NCBI GenBank assembly: GCA_023454175.1
Contig: JAEXRW010000006.1
Coordinates: 1-28,374, forward strand
Direction of reading: 5' to 3'
Source: Bacillota bacterium
GTDB taxonomy: Bacteria; Bacillota; Clostridia; Christensenellales; JAEXRW01
DNA: 28,374 nucleotides
Below, piece by piece: positions 1 to 7,548 of the stretch. The notes beneath the pieces are model-generated. The model was not told where the DNA came from. It searched no databases and saw only the letters and a list, made by a program, of their open reading frames with translations. A program made the position numbers and the translations under genes. Position 1 is the stretch's first letter; each line of letters begins with the position of its first letter.

Positions 1-127
1 TAACCATGAGCGTATTCAACTTAAAACAAAACTGACGCCGCTTGAAAAACGACGCCAGTTTGGGTAATTCAACGATATCCTGCGACAGGGGCTTTTTATT
101 AGTGTCTACTTTATCGGGTTCAGTCCA
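1..127 (+). mobile_element. 3' end of an IS3-family insertion sequence (cut by window edge)
   Basis: The first bases encode the C-terminus of an IS3-type transposase (stop at 65-67). About 60 bp further the sequence ends in TTATCGGGTTCAGTCCA; read inward this starts TGGACTGAAC, the TG...CA terminus style of IS3-family elements. Gene-free sequence then leads into the end of nrdG. The left end and any target duplication are outside the window, so the boundary at 127 is an inference from the terminal sequence. Confidence 0.6.
2..67 (+). CDS. IS3-family transposase OrfB, C-terminal fragment
   Basis: Partial reading frame open at the left edge, giving 21 residues that end NHERIQLKTKLTPLEKRRQF-G. 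The pattern Asn-x-x-Arg-x-Gln followed by LTPxEyRRQF is the usual C-terminus of IS3/IS150-type integrase-fold transposases. It cannot be said from here whether the full gene is intact. It belongs to a different element from the IS3 copy at 13477-14761, whose OrfB ends differently. Confidence 0.6.
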   Translation, partial: NHERIQLKTKLTPLEKRRQFG

Positions 128-171
128 ATGCCGGGGGAGTTCTTTGTATAACGGTTTTGAATGGTTGGTTC

Positions 172-891
172 TCACACGATGGATTTCGATACATTCATGA
201 CGCCGCCCCGCACCCGGATATTGGGCTGTACCGCCCGCAATGACGATGCAATGGCCGCCAGCTCCGTTTCAGGATAAGCAATGGCGGAAGTGCTTTTCAG
301 TGTGGTATCCGTTTGGTCGAAAAGCGGTTCCCGGCAGTACTGGAGGAAATACAGCGGCAGCACCGGCGCTTCCTCCGCCATTTTATTCAGGTCATCCGGC
401 ATCAGGCCGGCAAAGACGGTCGTCCGCGCCTCCCATACGGTATCCGAGCCGAGCAGCAGGCGGAATGTTTCCTCTACCATCGATGCGTCCCCGCCGCACA
501 CCGATTGATAACTGTCCCACGGCGCCTTGTAGTCCACGGCGATGTAATCGGCCAGTTTCAGGTCCAATACCTGTTTGATGACGTCCGGTCGGCTGCCGTT
601 GGTGTCCAGCTTCGTCTCGTAGCCCAGCCCCTTCGCATAGGCCAGGAATTCGCACAGGTCTTTCTGCAGGGTCGGTTCGCCCCCGCTCACGGCTACGCCG
701 TCCAGCATCCCCGCCCGCTTCCGCAGGAAGTATCTGACCTCCCCTTCGTCCAGCACGGGCCGCGGTCTCCCCAGCAGGTGGCGGTTGTGGCAGTATGGGC
801 AGTCGTAGTTGCATCCCGGCGTGAATACCACGGCGGACAGCCGCCCGGGGAAATCGATGCATGAGGTTTTTACGATCCCTGCGATATTCAC
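172..891 (-). CDS. nrdG: Anaerobic ribonucleoside-triphosphate reductase activating protein NrdG
   Basis: Radical SAM activase of 239 aa. It uses a [4Fe-4S] cluster and S-adenosylmethionine to install the glycyl radical on NrdD. The cluster motif CxxxCxxC is at C27, C31 and C34 (GCNYDCPYCHN), followed by a glycine-rich SAM-binding segment VSGGEPTLQ. The start is GTG at 891 and shares GTGA with the nrdD stop (888-891), so the pair is translationally coupled in the nrdD-nrdG order. It is about 80 residues longer than the short E. coli-type NrdG and resembles the longer activases of anaerobes. An IS3 end lies about 45 bp beyond its stop, but the C-terminus looks complete. Confidence 0.93.
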   Translation of the reverse strand: MNIAGIVKTSCIDFPGRLSAVVFTPGCNYDCPYCHNRHLLGRPRPVLDEGEVRYFLRKRAGMLDGVAVSGGEPTLQKDLCEFLAYAKGLGYETKLDTNGSRPDVIKQVLDLKLADYIAVDYKAPWDSYQSVCGGDASMVEETFRLLLGSDTVWEARTTVFAGLMPDDLNKMAEEAPVLPLYFLQYCREPLFDQTDTTLKSTSAIAYPETELAAIASSLRAVQPNIRVRGGVMNVSKSIV

Positions 892-2987
892 AGTTGCGCT
901 TCCTTTACGGCGTATTTCACCCGCTCCCGGTACTCTTCCTTTTTCCCTTTATGGAAGTTCTGTACGGGACGCAGGTATCCCACCACCCGCGTCCATACCT
1001 CGGTCTCTTCCCCGCAGTCCGGGCACGCGAAGTGCTCGCCGGGGATATACCCGTGGTCCTTGCAGATCGAAAAGGTCGGTGTCAGGGACAGGTACGGCAG
1101 TTTATAGTGGGTGAACGTCTTCGACAGGATCTTCTTGGCCACGGTTATGTCGTGGATGTTTTCGTTCAGGTACAGGTGCAGCACGGTGCCCCCTGTATAC
1201 AGGCTCTGCAGTCCGTCCTGCAGGTCCAGCGTCTCGAAGATATCGTCGGTGTAGCCCACGGGCAGTTGGGTCGAATTGGTGTAGTAAGGCACGTTCTCCC
1301 CCGCGGTGAGGATGTCGGGGTAGCGTTCCCTGTCCAGCTTGGCCAGGCGGTAGCTGGTCCCTTCGGCCGGGGTCGCCTCCAGGTTGTACAGGTGCCCGGT
1401 CTCCTCCTGGATATCGCTCAGCAGGTCGCGCAGGTATTGCAGGGTGCGCAGCGCGAAGGCCTGGCCGGCTTGCGAAGTCAGGTCGTTTCCCTGTCCCAGA
1501 AGGTTCATGCACGCTTCGTTCATCCCCACGATGCCGATGGTGCTGAAATGGTTGTGCCAGTACCTGCCAAAGCGCAGCTTCACATCCCGCAGATAGTTCG
1601 CCGAATACGGATACATCCCCCGCTCCGTCTGCTTTTCGATGGTCTTGCGTTTGATCTCCAGGCTGTTCTTTGCGATGCCCGTCAGCTTCTGCAGATAATG
1701 GCGGAATTCCTCCTCGGTCTTGGAGAGGTATCCGATCCGCGGCAGGTTGATCGTCACCACGCCCACGGAGCCCGTCAGGGGGTTGGAGCCGAAAAGCCCT
1801 CCGCCCCGTTTGCGCAGTTCCTTGGTGTCCAGTCGCAGACGGCAGCACATGGAGAGCGCGTCCTCGGGCGAGAGGTCCGAGTTCACGTAATTGGCGAAAT
1901 ACGGGATCCCGTATTTGCACGTGATCTCCATGAACCGGTCCACCACCGGGCTCTGCCAGTCGAATTCCTTTGTGATGTTCAGCGTGGGGATGGGAAAGGT
2001 GAATACGCGCCCTTTGGCGTCGCCTTCCAGCATCACGTCGCAGAAGGCTGTATTGAAAAGGTCCATCTCCTTCTGGTAATCCCCGTAGCAGTCCCCCTCC
2101 ACCGCTTTGCCGCCGATGATGACCGGCTCGTTGCGCAGCGTGCTGGGCGGCACGATGTCAAAGGTCAGGTTGGAGAAAGGGCACTGGAAGCCCACGCGGG
2201 TGGGCACGTTGATATTGAAGATGAATTCCTGCAGCGCCTGCTTCACGCCTTCATAGCTCATGCTATCCCTGCGGATGAAAGGGGCGCAGTACGTGTCGAT
2301 GGAGGACCAGGCCTGTGCGCCCGCCGTCTCCCCCTGTGTGGTAAAGGTGGAGTTGACGATCTGCCCCAGGAACGAGCGCAGGTGCTTTGCGGGGGAGGAT
2401 TCCACCTTGCCCGGCACGCCGCCAAACCCGTCCGTCAATAGCTGGCGCAGGTCCCACCCTGCGCAGTACGCGCCGAAAAAACCCAGGTCGTGGATGTGCA
2501 TGGCGCCGCTCTCATGCGCCTGGCGTATCTCCGCGGGGTACACTTCGTGCAGCCAGTACTGCTTGGTGAAGGTCTCGCGGATATAGTTGTTCATGCCGTT
2601 GATGGAGCGCTGCGTGTTGGCGTTCTCCTGGATCTGCCAGTCCTTGTCCTCCAGGTAATCCGAAAACATCTTGATCGTGGCCCCGATCAGCGCGTTGGCC
2701 TCCCGCGCCGACCGCCGCTTCTCCCGGTACAGGATGTAGGCCTTGGCGGTCTTGGCGTGGCCGTTCTCGATCAGTACCTTTTCCACCATGTCCTGGATGC
2801 ATTCCACATCCGCCAGGCCGTCGGTGTAAACGGCTTCCGCAGCCGCCACCACCTTCATGCACAGGGCGGCTGCCTTCTCATAGTCCTCCCCGCCCACGGC
2901 CTGCGCCGCCTTGAAGATCGCGTGTGTGATCTTTTCTTTCTGGAAAGGCACGATGCTTCCATCCCGTTTTCGGATCTCTTTGATCAC
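888..2987 (-). CDS. nrdD: Anaerobic (class III) ribonucleoside-triphosphate reductase NrdD
   Basis: Catalytic subunit (699 aa) that reduces ribonucleoside triphosphates to deoxynucleotides under strict anaerobiosis. Residues 1-95 form an ATP-cone allosteric domain (MIKEIRKRDGS start). The body is the ten-stranded barrel fold. The C-terminus has zinc-site cysteines (ICKDHGY, CPDCG) and the glycyl-radical loop RVVGYLRPV. The start is the GTG at 2987: AGGAGG sits 7 nt upstream (2995-3000), and the in-frame extension to 3110 runs through a riboswitch and its terminator, so it is not protein. Expression is probably limited by cobalamin through that riboswitch. The gene overlaps nrdG by 4 bp. Confidence 0.95.
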   Translation of the reverse strand: MIKEIRKRDGSIVPFQKEKITHAIFKAAQAVGGEDYEKAAALCMKVVAAAEAVYTDGLADVECIQDMVEKVLIENGHAKTAKAYILYREKRRSAREANALIGATIKMFSDYLEDKDWQIQENANTQRSINGMNNYIRETFTKQYWLHEVYPAEIRQAHESGAMHIHDLGFFGAYCAGWDLRQLLTDGFGGVPGKVESSPAKHLRSFLGQIVNSTFTTQGETAGAQAWSSIDTYCAPFIRRDSMSYEGVKQALQEFIFNINVPTRVGFQCPFSNLTFDIVPPSTLRNEPVIIGGKAVEGDCYGDYQKEMDLFNTAFCDVMLEGDAKGRVFTFPIPTLNITKEFDWQSPVVDRFMEITCKYGIPYFANYVNSDLSPEDALSMCCRLRLDTKELRKRGGGLFGSNPLTGSVGVVTINLPRIGYLSKTEEEFRHYLQKLTGIAKNSLEIKRKTIEKQTERGMYPYSANYLRDVKLRFGRYWHNHFSTIGIVGMNEACMNLLGQGNDLTSQAGQAFALRTLQYLRDLLSDIQEETGHLYNLEATPAEGTSYRLAKLDRERYPDILTAGENVPYYTNSTQLPVGYTDDIFETLDLQDGLQSLYTGGTVLHLYLNENIHDITVAKKILSKTFTHYKLPYLSLTPTFSICKDHGYIPGEHFACPDCGEETEVWTRVVGYLRPVQNFHKGKKEEYRERVKYAVKEAQL

Positions 2988-3009
2988 TTTTGTTCCTCCT
3001 GTCTGTAGT

Positions 3010-3245
3010 AAGAAAAAGCACCCGGACGGGTGCATGAAAGCAAACATTCCGCCCTCGCCATTCTCCGTGGCAGCGTTTACGTGCAGCAGGTCTTCTGGCT
3101 CTGGCTTCATCGCCTGGTACGCCTTCCCGGTATTCCCAGTGGCTTTTTCGTCCAGGCTCTGCGCTTACAGCGGCGGGACCGTGCGGGATTTTCACCCGGC
3201 TTCCCTCTCTCGGCTGCCGTTTGGCAGCACTGCATCATCGTTACT
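3010..3245 (-). promoter_or_regulatory. Cobalamin (adenosylcobalamin-type) riboswitch upstream of nrdDG
   Basis: Read on the minus strand, the segment has the cobalamin aptamer landmarks in order: GGGAAGCCGGGTGAAAATCC, then CGGTCCCGCCGCTGTAAGC, then the B12 box GCCACTGGGAATACCGGGAAG, then a 3' arm ending AGACCTGC. An intrinsic terminator follows at 3013-3033, and the nrdD ribosome binding site at 2995-3000. The arrangement predicts that bound cobalamin favours termination and shuts off nrdDG. Recognition rests on conserved core sequence; ligand selectivity is not shown. Confidence 0.93.
3013..3033 (-). terminator. Intrinsic terminator of the cobalamin riboswitch
   Basis: Stem GCACCC/GGGTGC with a GTCC loop (3018-3033), followed on the minus strand by TTTTTCTT. 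It lies between the aptamer and the nrdD ribosome binding site, as expected for an expression platform that works by premature termination. Confidence 0.85.
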
Positions 3246-3280
3246 ATATATGGTGCCCTGCATTCATAATATGCGTATAT

Positions 3281-3309
3281 ATGGTATATCCTGAGTAGGG
3301 CTGTGTCAA
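3281..3309 (-). promoter_or_regulatory. Probable promoter of nrdDG
   Basis: On the minus strand a perfect TTGACA (3309-3304) is followed after 17 nt by TACCAT (3286-3281), about 40 bp upstream of the riboswitch aptamer. The -35 box is strong and the -10 is weak. TATACC at 15-nt spacing is an alternative. Confidence 0.5.
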
Positions 3310-3548
3310 GTATTCTGGTATATATATCCAACACTTTTTGGCCCAGGGGCTGGTTCTTTGGCCGTTTGGACCCCTGTGCCTCAGGCGCAGGCCATTCAGC
3401 CATTATTTATGGTTCACGACTTCTTTTATCATGGTTTTTCAGCATGTATATGCTTTTATTTGTAATTGAAATTGGCACCATCCTCCCTTCATCATTGCAG
3501 GCTTGCAGGAAAAGAATAGTATCGGATTAAATCAAGCAGGGTGGTTGG

Positions 3549-4454
3549 ATGTCCAGGAGATCGTTCCTTTTGATATTCGTGGTTATCAGTACGTTTTTTA
3601 TGCTTGCCGGATATGTCCTTCAGTGGATGGAGGATGATTCGCGTGAGCATCTCTCCCCGGCCCGGCTGGAATTGGCCCGGCAGGAGGCGGGTGATTCCAG
3701 GGAAGGCAGTGACAACACGGACCCCGCCCGTAAGATGCCCGTTGACCGGCAGGCACGTTCGGCCGTCATCGCATTCACTTTCGATGATGGGTATATCTCG
3801 GATTATGAACTGGCTTTTCCCCTGTTTAAAAAATACAGCATCAAAGGGACTTCCTATATCATCGGGAAATACCCCGATAGCAATACGCCCTGCACCATGA
3901 CCTGGGCACAGATCAGGGAAATGCATGATTGCGGCTGGGATTTTGGCTGCCACACATACTCGCATGTGGATCTGACGAAACTGGATAACGATCAGATCTA
4001 TTTCGAAATGGAGCGGGAGAACATCGCTTTCCTGCGCAACGGGCTGCCCCTGCCCCGGAGTTGCGCGTTTCCCTTTGGTGCCTATAATCCGCAGGTTGTC
4101 GATGCGCTGAAGTCGTTCTTCAGGCAGTTCCGCAAGGCATACTATGAGTCAAAGTTTGTAGACCTGCGCGATACCCAACCTTGGGAAGTAGATTCCGTCA
4201 GTGCGGATATGCAGGGGGAAAGCCGCCTGTTATCCCGTGAAAAGCTTGTGGACAAGGCTTGTGCGGAAAAAGCCATCCTCGTTTTCCGTGTCCACTGCAT
4301 ATACCGTGAGAAAGCGGATGATATGGGCCGTTGGCCGGTCCAGACCAGCTACAAATTGTTCGAACAGCTGGTCGAATACTGTGTTCAAAAGGGCTGTACA
4401 TTTGTGACCATGGAAGAGCTGATGGATATGTGCGCGCAATCACCGGATGGATAA
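3549..4454 (+). CDS. Membrane-anchored polysaccharide deacetylase (NodB domain)
   Basis: Carbohydrate esterase family 4-like protein of 301 aa. An N-terminal hydrophobic helix (about residues 5-25) anchors or exports it. A short charged linker leads to a NodB-type domain with the metal-dependent motif FTFDDG (76-81) and HTYSH (H135, H139). Such enzymes remove N-acetyl groups from peptidoglycan or surface glycans, so the likely site is the outer face of the membrane. The RxxFP-type third motif is seen as CAFPFGAYN. The start ATG has a GGGTGG ribosome binding site. It stands alone, read divergently from nrdDG, and ends at a hairpin and repeat copy. The substrate cannot be told from sequence. 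Confidence 0.88.
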   Translation: MSRRSFLLIFVVISTFFMLAGYVLQWMEDDSREHLSPARLELARQEAGDSREGSDNTDPARKMPVDRQARSAVIAFTFDDGYISDYELAFPLFKKYSIKGTSYIIGKYPDSNTPCTMTWAQIREMHDCGWDFGCHTYSHVDLTKLDNDQIYFEMERENIAFLRNGLPLPRSCAFPFGAYNPQVVDALKSFFRQFRKAYYESKFVDLRDTQPWEVDSVSADMQGESRLLSREKLVDKACAEKAILVFRVHCIYREKADDMGRWPVQTSYKLFEQLVEYCVQKGCTFVTMEELMDMCAQSPDG

Positions 4455-4460
4455 AGCAAA

Positions 4461-4483
4461 GAGGCAGGTTGGATGCCTGCCTC
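4461..4483. terminator. Left flanking hairpin of repeat copy A
   Basis: Stem GAGGCAGG/CCTGCCTC with a 7-nt loop, directly after the deacetylase stop. The same stem with a different loop recurs at 4660-4682 on the other side of the repeat. Confidence 0.6.
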
Positions 4484-4659
4484 AGTCTATCAAAAAACCT
4501 TGAGTGAAAAACAGCAATTGGCTAAATATGCAATCACAAATCAAATCCGTCATTTCTGGCGGCGTGTACGTCAGAAATGACACCTCTCATGCAGGTTTGT
4601 GGTGAACAAACCAGCATGGAAAACTCAAAAAAGTGGCTATGCCACTTTTTTGACAATCA
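4484..4659 (+). repeat. Terminator-nested structured repeat, copy A
   Basis: About 176 bp. It starts near CTATCAAAAAACC and ends near TTTTTTGACAATCA, which are imperfect inverted repeats. Inside are hairpin I (GTCATTTCTG/CAGAAATGAC around a GCGGCGTGTACGT loop), hairpin II (CATGCAGGTTTG/CAAACC-GCATG with one A-A mismatch in this copy, loop TGGTGA) and a terminal bidirectional terminator AAAGTGGC-TAT-GCCACTTT. TTGAGT near the left end can pair with ACTCAA before the last hairpin. Identical hairpins flank the copy. It lies between convergent genes. Confidence 0.9.
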
Positions 4660-4682
4660 GAGGCAGGTTGTATTCCTGCCTC
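4660..4682. terminator. Right flanking hairpin of repeat copy A
   Basis: Stem GAGGCAGG/CCTGCCTC, identical in stem to 4461-4483 but with a different loop (TTGTATT). It lies just beyond the end of the fucose isomerase-like gene and may end that transcript on the minus strand. Confidence 0.6.
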
Positions 4683-4717
4683 TCTCGGTTCAATCAGTTA
4701 ACAATGCTTGATATGCC

Positions 4718-6196
4718 TTAAAATGGGTTTTCGTTCTTGTAGAGGTTCCCTGCTGCCTGGTTGAAGCCGATATCCTCCACGCCCAGCATCTTCATCACTT
4801 CGAAAAGTGCCTTGCCGCAGTGGGCAAATGCCATGCCCGCGTGGTGGGGGTAACGTTTCTCCACCAGCACATGCCTGTAGAACCTGCGCATTTCCTTCAC
4901 CGCGATCACGCCGATGCCGCCGAAGGACTGCGGGTCAATATCCAGCACTTCGCCCTGCGCGATATAGCTGCGCAGCTGGCAGTCCGCCGTCCCCTGAAGT
5001 CTGAATAGGGTGATGTCCCCGGCCTTGATGGTGCCTTCGAGCGTGCCCCGTGTGATATTGGGTTCGCTGGTGGGTTCCAGCAGGCGGTGCATGATGAGCT
5101 GGTGCTTGAGCGCCGGCGCCTTCAGCATGCAGCTGGCCGTGTTGCCGCAGTGGAAGCCCATGAAAAGGTCGTCTTCCTTGTAGAGCGATGCCAGCGTCTT
5201 GTTGCTGTCATACATGTCCTTCGGCACGGTGTTGTTGATGTCCAGCAGGGTTGCCGGTAATTGGGTAACGCACGTGGCGATGTATTCGCTCAGTGCCCCG
5301 TAGATGTCCGTTTCGCAGGATACGGGGATGCCCCTTGCTGCCAGGCGGGAGTTCACGAAGCAGGGTACGAATCCAAATTGCGTCTGGAATGCCGGCCAGC
5401 ACTTGTTGGCGAAGATCGCGTATTCGCTCGCGCCCTTGTTCTTGTCGTACCAGTCCAGCAGGGTCAGTTCATACTGCGCCAGCTTGGTCAGTACGCCGGG
5501 GTGCAGGTTGCCGGTCCCCAGTTCCTTCTCCATATCTTTGACGATGTCGGCGATCCTTGCGTCTCCTGCGTGCGCGTTGAACGAGGCGAAAAGGTCGAGC
5601 TCCGAGTTTTCCTGGATCTCCACGCCCAGGTCATACAGCGGTTTGATGGGCGCGTTGCACGCCAGGAAGTCAAAAGGCCGCGGCCCGAAGGAGAATATTT
5701 TCAGGTTTTTGACCCCCAGCATCGCCCGTGCGATATCTGTGAAAGTCGCGATCTCGCCCGCCAGTTCGTCCGCCGTGCCCACGGCCTTCTCGGGGATATA
5801 GGGTTTGAGCTTGCGCAGGCCTATATTGTAGGAGGCGTTCAGCAGCCCGCAGTATGCGTCCCCGCGCCCGCCGATCAGGTCGTCCTTGGTCTCCTCCGCC
5901 GCTGCCAGGAAAGCCACCGGCCCGCCGAATTTCTGCGCGAGCATCGTCTCGGGGCCTTCCGGTCCGAAGTTGCCCAGGTAGACCACCAGCGCATTCACGC
6001 CTTTTTGTTGGATCTCTTTCAATGCAGTGAGTACGTCTTTTTCGTTTTCCACCGTTACGGATATTTCCTCGAGCTGTACGTTTTGCTTCTTGCATGCCTG
6101 CACGACTGCGGCCCGGCGCTTTTGGCTCAGTTCGATCACGAAGCAGTCCCGGCTCACCGCCACGATGCCTGTTTTCACGTTTGGTAGGTTGATCAT
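4718..6196 (-). CDS. L-fucose/L-arabinose isomerase-family protein
   Basis: Protein of 492 aa with the two-domain layout of the L-fucose isomerase superfamily: a Rossmann-like N-terminal part (GIVAVSRDCF, VYLGNFGPEG) and a C-terminal catalytic part. Candidate Mn-binding residues are E295 (CETDIYG), D319 (LLDINN) and H459 (AFAHCG), in the order expected for the family. Members interconvert aldoses and ketoses such as L-fucose/L-fuculose or D-arabinose/D-ribulose. No kinase, aldolase or transporter is adjacent, so the sugar cannot be assigned. The start ATG at 6196 follows an AGGGGATGGG ribosome binding site. Confidence 0.82.
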   Translation of the reverse strand: MINLPNVKTGIVAVSRDCFVIELSQKRRAAVVQACKKQNVQLEEISVTVENEKDVLTALKEIQQKGVNALVVYLGNFGPEGPETMLAQKFGGPVAFLAAAEETKDDLIGGRGDAYCGLLNASYNIGLRKLKPYIPEKAVGTADELAGEIATFTDIARAMLGVKNLKIFSFGPRPFDFLACNAPIKPLYDLGVEIQENSELDLFASFNAHAGDARIADIVKDMEKELGTGNLHPGVLTKLAQYELTLLDWYDKNKGASEYAIFANKCWPAFQTQFGFVPCFVNSRLAARGIPVSCETDIYGALSEYIATCVTQLPATLLDINNTVPKDMYDSNKTLASLYKEDDLFMGFHCGNTASCMLKAPALKHQLIMHRLLEPTSEPNITRGTLEGTIKAGDITLFRLQGTADCQLRSYIAQGEVLDIDPQSFGGIGVIAVKEMRRFYRHVLVEKRYPHHAGMAFAHCGKALFEVMKMLGVEDIGFNQAAGNLYKNENPF

Positions 6197-6215
6197 GTAG
6201 TCCCATCCCCTTTAC

Positions 6216-6246
6216 TGATATAGATATAGATATGGATATGCATATA
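6216..6246. repeat. Short GATATA-type tandem repeat upstream of the isomerase gene
   Basis: About four successive six-base units of the type GATATA/GATATG, just upstream of the isomerase start. It falls in the untranslated or promoter region, so a change in unit number could alter promoter spacing. It is short and may be neutral. Confidence 0.5.
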
Positions 6247-6387
6247 TTAGAGTATATCATGGAATATACCGAATGGAAGCATTTTATGCACGTATGTTCA
6301 CTTGTTATGCATATTCAGGATGTGCATGTTTGTTGTTTTCAGAGCGTTGATTTATAATGGTCGCAAATCGTATGGAGGCTGGATGGG

Positions 6388-6900
6388 ATGGACGAATTAT
6401 CATATACGTCGGTGATCCGGGAGCAGACCCGGCGCGCCCTCTGGAATGTACGGAATGTCATATCCTGTGTGCCCGGTGGGATGTGGGGCAGGGACTACTG
6501 TGAAATGCCCCTGTGGAAACATATCTACCATACCCTGCATTCTCTCGACCGTTACTTTATCAATCCCTGGGATTATACTGAGCCGCCATTTCATGTGCAG
6601 GATCTCAATGACCTGGACGTCAAAACGGATAAGGCGCTGTCCAGGGATGATCTGATTCGTTATTTAGAATGCATTGAACAAAAGATCAATGCATATCTGG
6701 ATGGCCTCACCGATGGTATGCTCCTGGAAAAGCCCGAAAGCAGCGCGTTCACCCGCTTTACGCTCATCCTCGCCCAGCATCGGCACCTGAACTGCCACCT
6801 GGGCATGCTCATGGGCTTCATCATCGCCGAAACAGGGCTCTGGCCCGTGACCGTGGGCCTGCAGAGTGAGATCCCCGCGGAATATGGCGCGTTCTGTTGA
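6388..6900 (+). CDS. DinB-like four-helix metal-binding protein
   Basis: Protein of 170 aa, a typical size for the DinB/YfiT-like superfamily. Candidate metal ligands are H48 (HIYHTLHSLD) and the paired H133/H137 (HRHLNCHLGML), the H...HxxxH arrangement of these four-helix bundles. Family members act as thiol transferases or damage-induced proteins, but most are uncharacterised, so no reaction is assigned. It is transcribed divergently from the isomerase gene across a 190-bp AT-rich gap and converges on the YdeI-like gene with only 11 bp between stops. Confidence 0.75.
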   Translation: MDELSYTSVIREQTRRALWNVRNVISCVPGGMWGRDYCEMPLWKHIYHTLHSLDRYFINPWDYTEPPFHVQDLNDLDVKTDKALSRDDLIRYLECIEQKINAYLDGLTDGMLLEKPESSAFTRFTLILAQHRHLNCHLGMLMGFIIAETGLWPVTVGLQSEIPAEYGAFC

Positions 6901-6911
6901 TGAATGTGTGC

Positions 6912-7478
6912 TCACATGGGGCGAAGGTTCTTTGTGATCCTCTCGGTCAGCTTTGTCAGCCGTCTTTCCCGTGTTTCCTCCGTTTTTGCGTCCAGGTATG
7001 CAGCCGTATACACCCGTCTGGCGGATGGCGGCATTTTGTTGAAGTTGGCGTATGCCTCCGCATTGGGTTTTAATCTTTCGGTGAATGCGGCCACCTGCTC
7101 CTCCGTTATGTCAGGAGGCCCCATCGGGTTGTCCCACCGTCCGCTGGCCTTTGCCGCCTCCACCGCTTTCCTGCCCATATGTGTCATCAACCCCTCTTGC
7201 TCCATCCGGGCTGCACGTTCCTTGTTGGATTCCGACCAGTTGCTCCCCTTCCGCCTCGGGGAAAACCGGATCATGTGCTTTTCCTCCCCCAGGCTCTTCA
7301 GCCTCCCGTCGATCCACCCGAAGCACACGGCTTCTTCCACCGCATCATTGTAACGGATGGTTTCGGGCCCGCCCTTTTTTCCGAAGACGAGCCATACGCC
7401 TTCGCTTTTGTCAGCGTTTTGAAAGAGCCACTCCCGGAACTGCTCCCTGTTTTCAAATAATATCGGCTTGTCTGGCAT
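6912..7478 (-). CDS. YdeI/OmpD-associated (bacteriocin-protection) family protein
   Basis: Protein of 188 aa. It opens with a short N-terminal segment (FENREQFREWLFQNA) and carries family motifs: GVWLVFGKKG, YNDAVEEAVCFGWIDGR and IRFSPRRKGSNWSESNKERA. The C-terminal half has AYANFNKMPPSARR and an Arg/Lys-rich end, typical of this family. Members are linked to stress or antimicrobial-peptide resistance, but the biochemistry is not established. The start ATG is at 7478, with the sortase stop 70 bp upstream on the same strand, so cotranscription with the sortase is possible. Confidence 0.78.
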   Translation of the reverse strand: MPDKPILFENREQFREWLFQNADKSEGVWLVFGKKGGPETIRYNDAVEEAVCFGWIDGRLKSLGEEKHMIRFSPRRKGSNWSESNKERAARMEQEGLMTHMGRKAVEAAKASGRWDNPMGPPDITEEQVAAFTERLKPNAEAYANFNKMPPSARRVYTAAYLDAKTEETRERRLTKLTERITKNLRPM

Positions 7479-7548
7479 TGAAGATGGGTCCCCGATTCTA
7501 TTTTTTCGTATCGTGCACGTGTCTGCCGCAATTTCTGATGGTAACGTC

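Noticed and set aside
861..2441. Long open frame of 526 codons on the plus strand opposite nrdD
   Set aside because: It is antisense to the well-supported nrdD, with no ribosome binding site and no recognisable domain; it is a GC-skew shadow.
4484..4659. IS200/IS605-derived non-autonomous element
   Set aside because: That family makes no target duplication and has no terminal inverted repeats, whereas these copies show both features; not fully excluded without a search.
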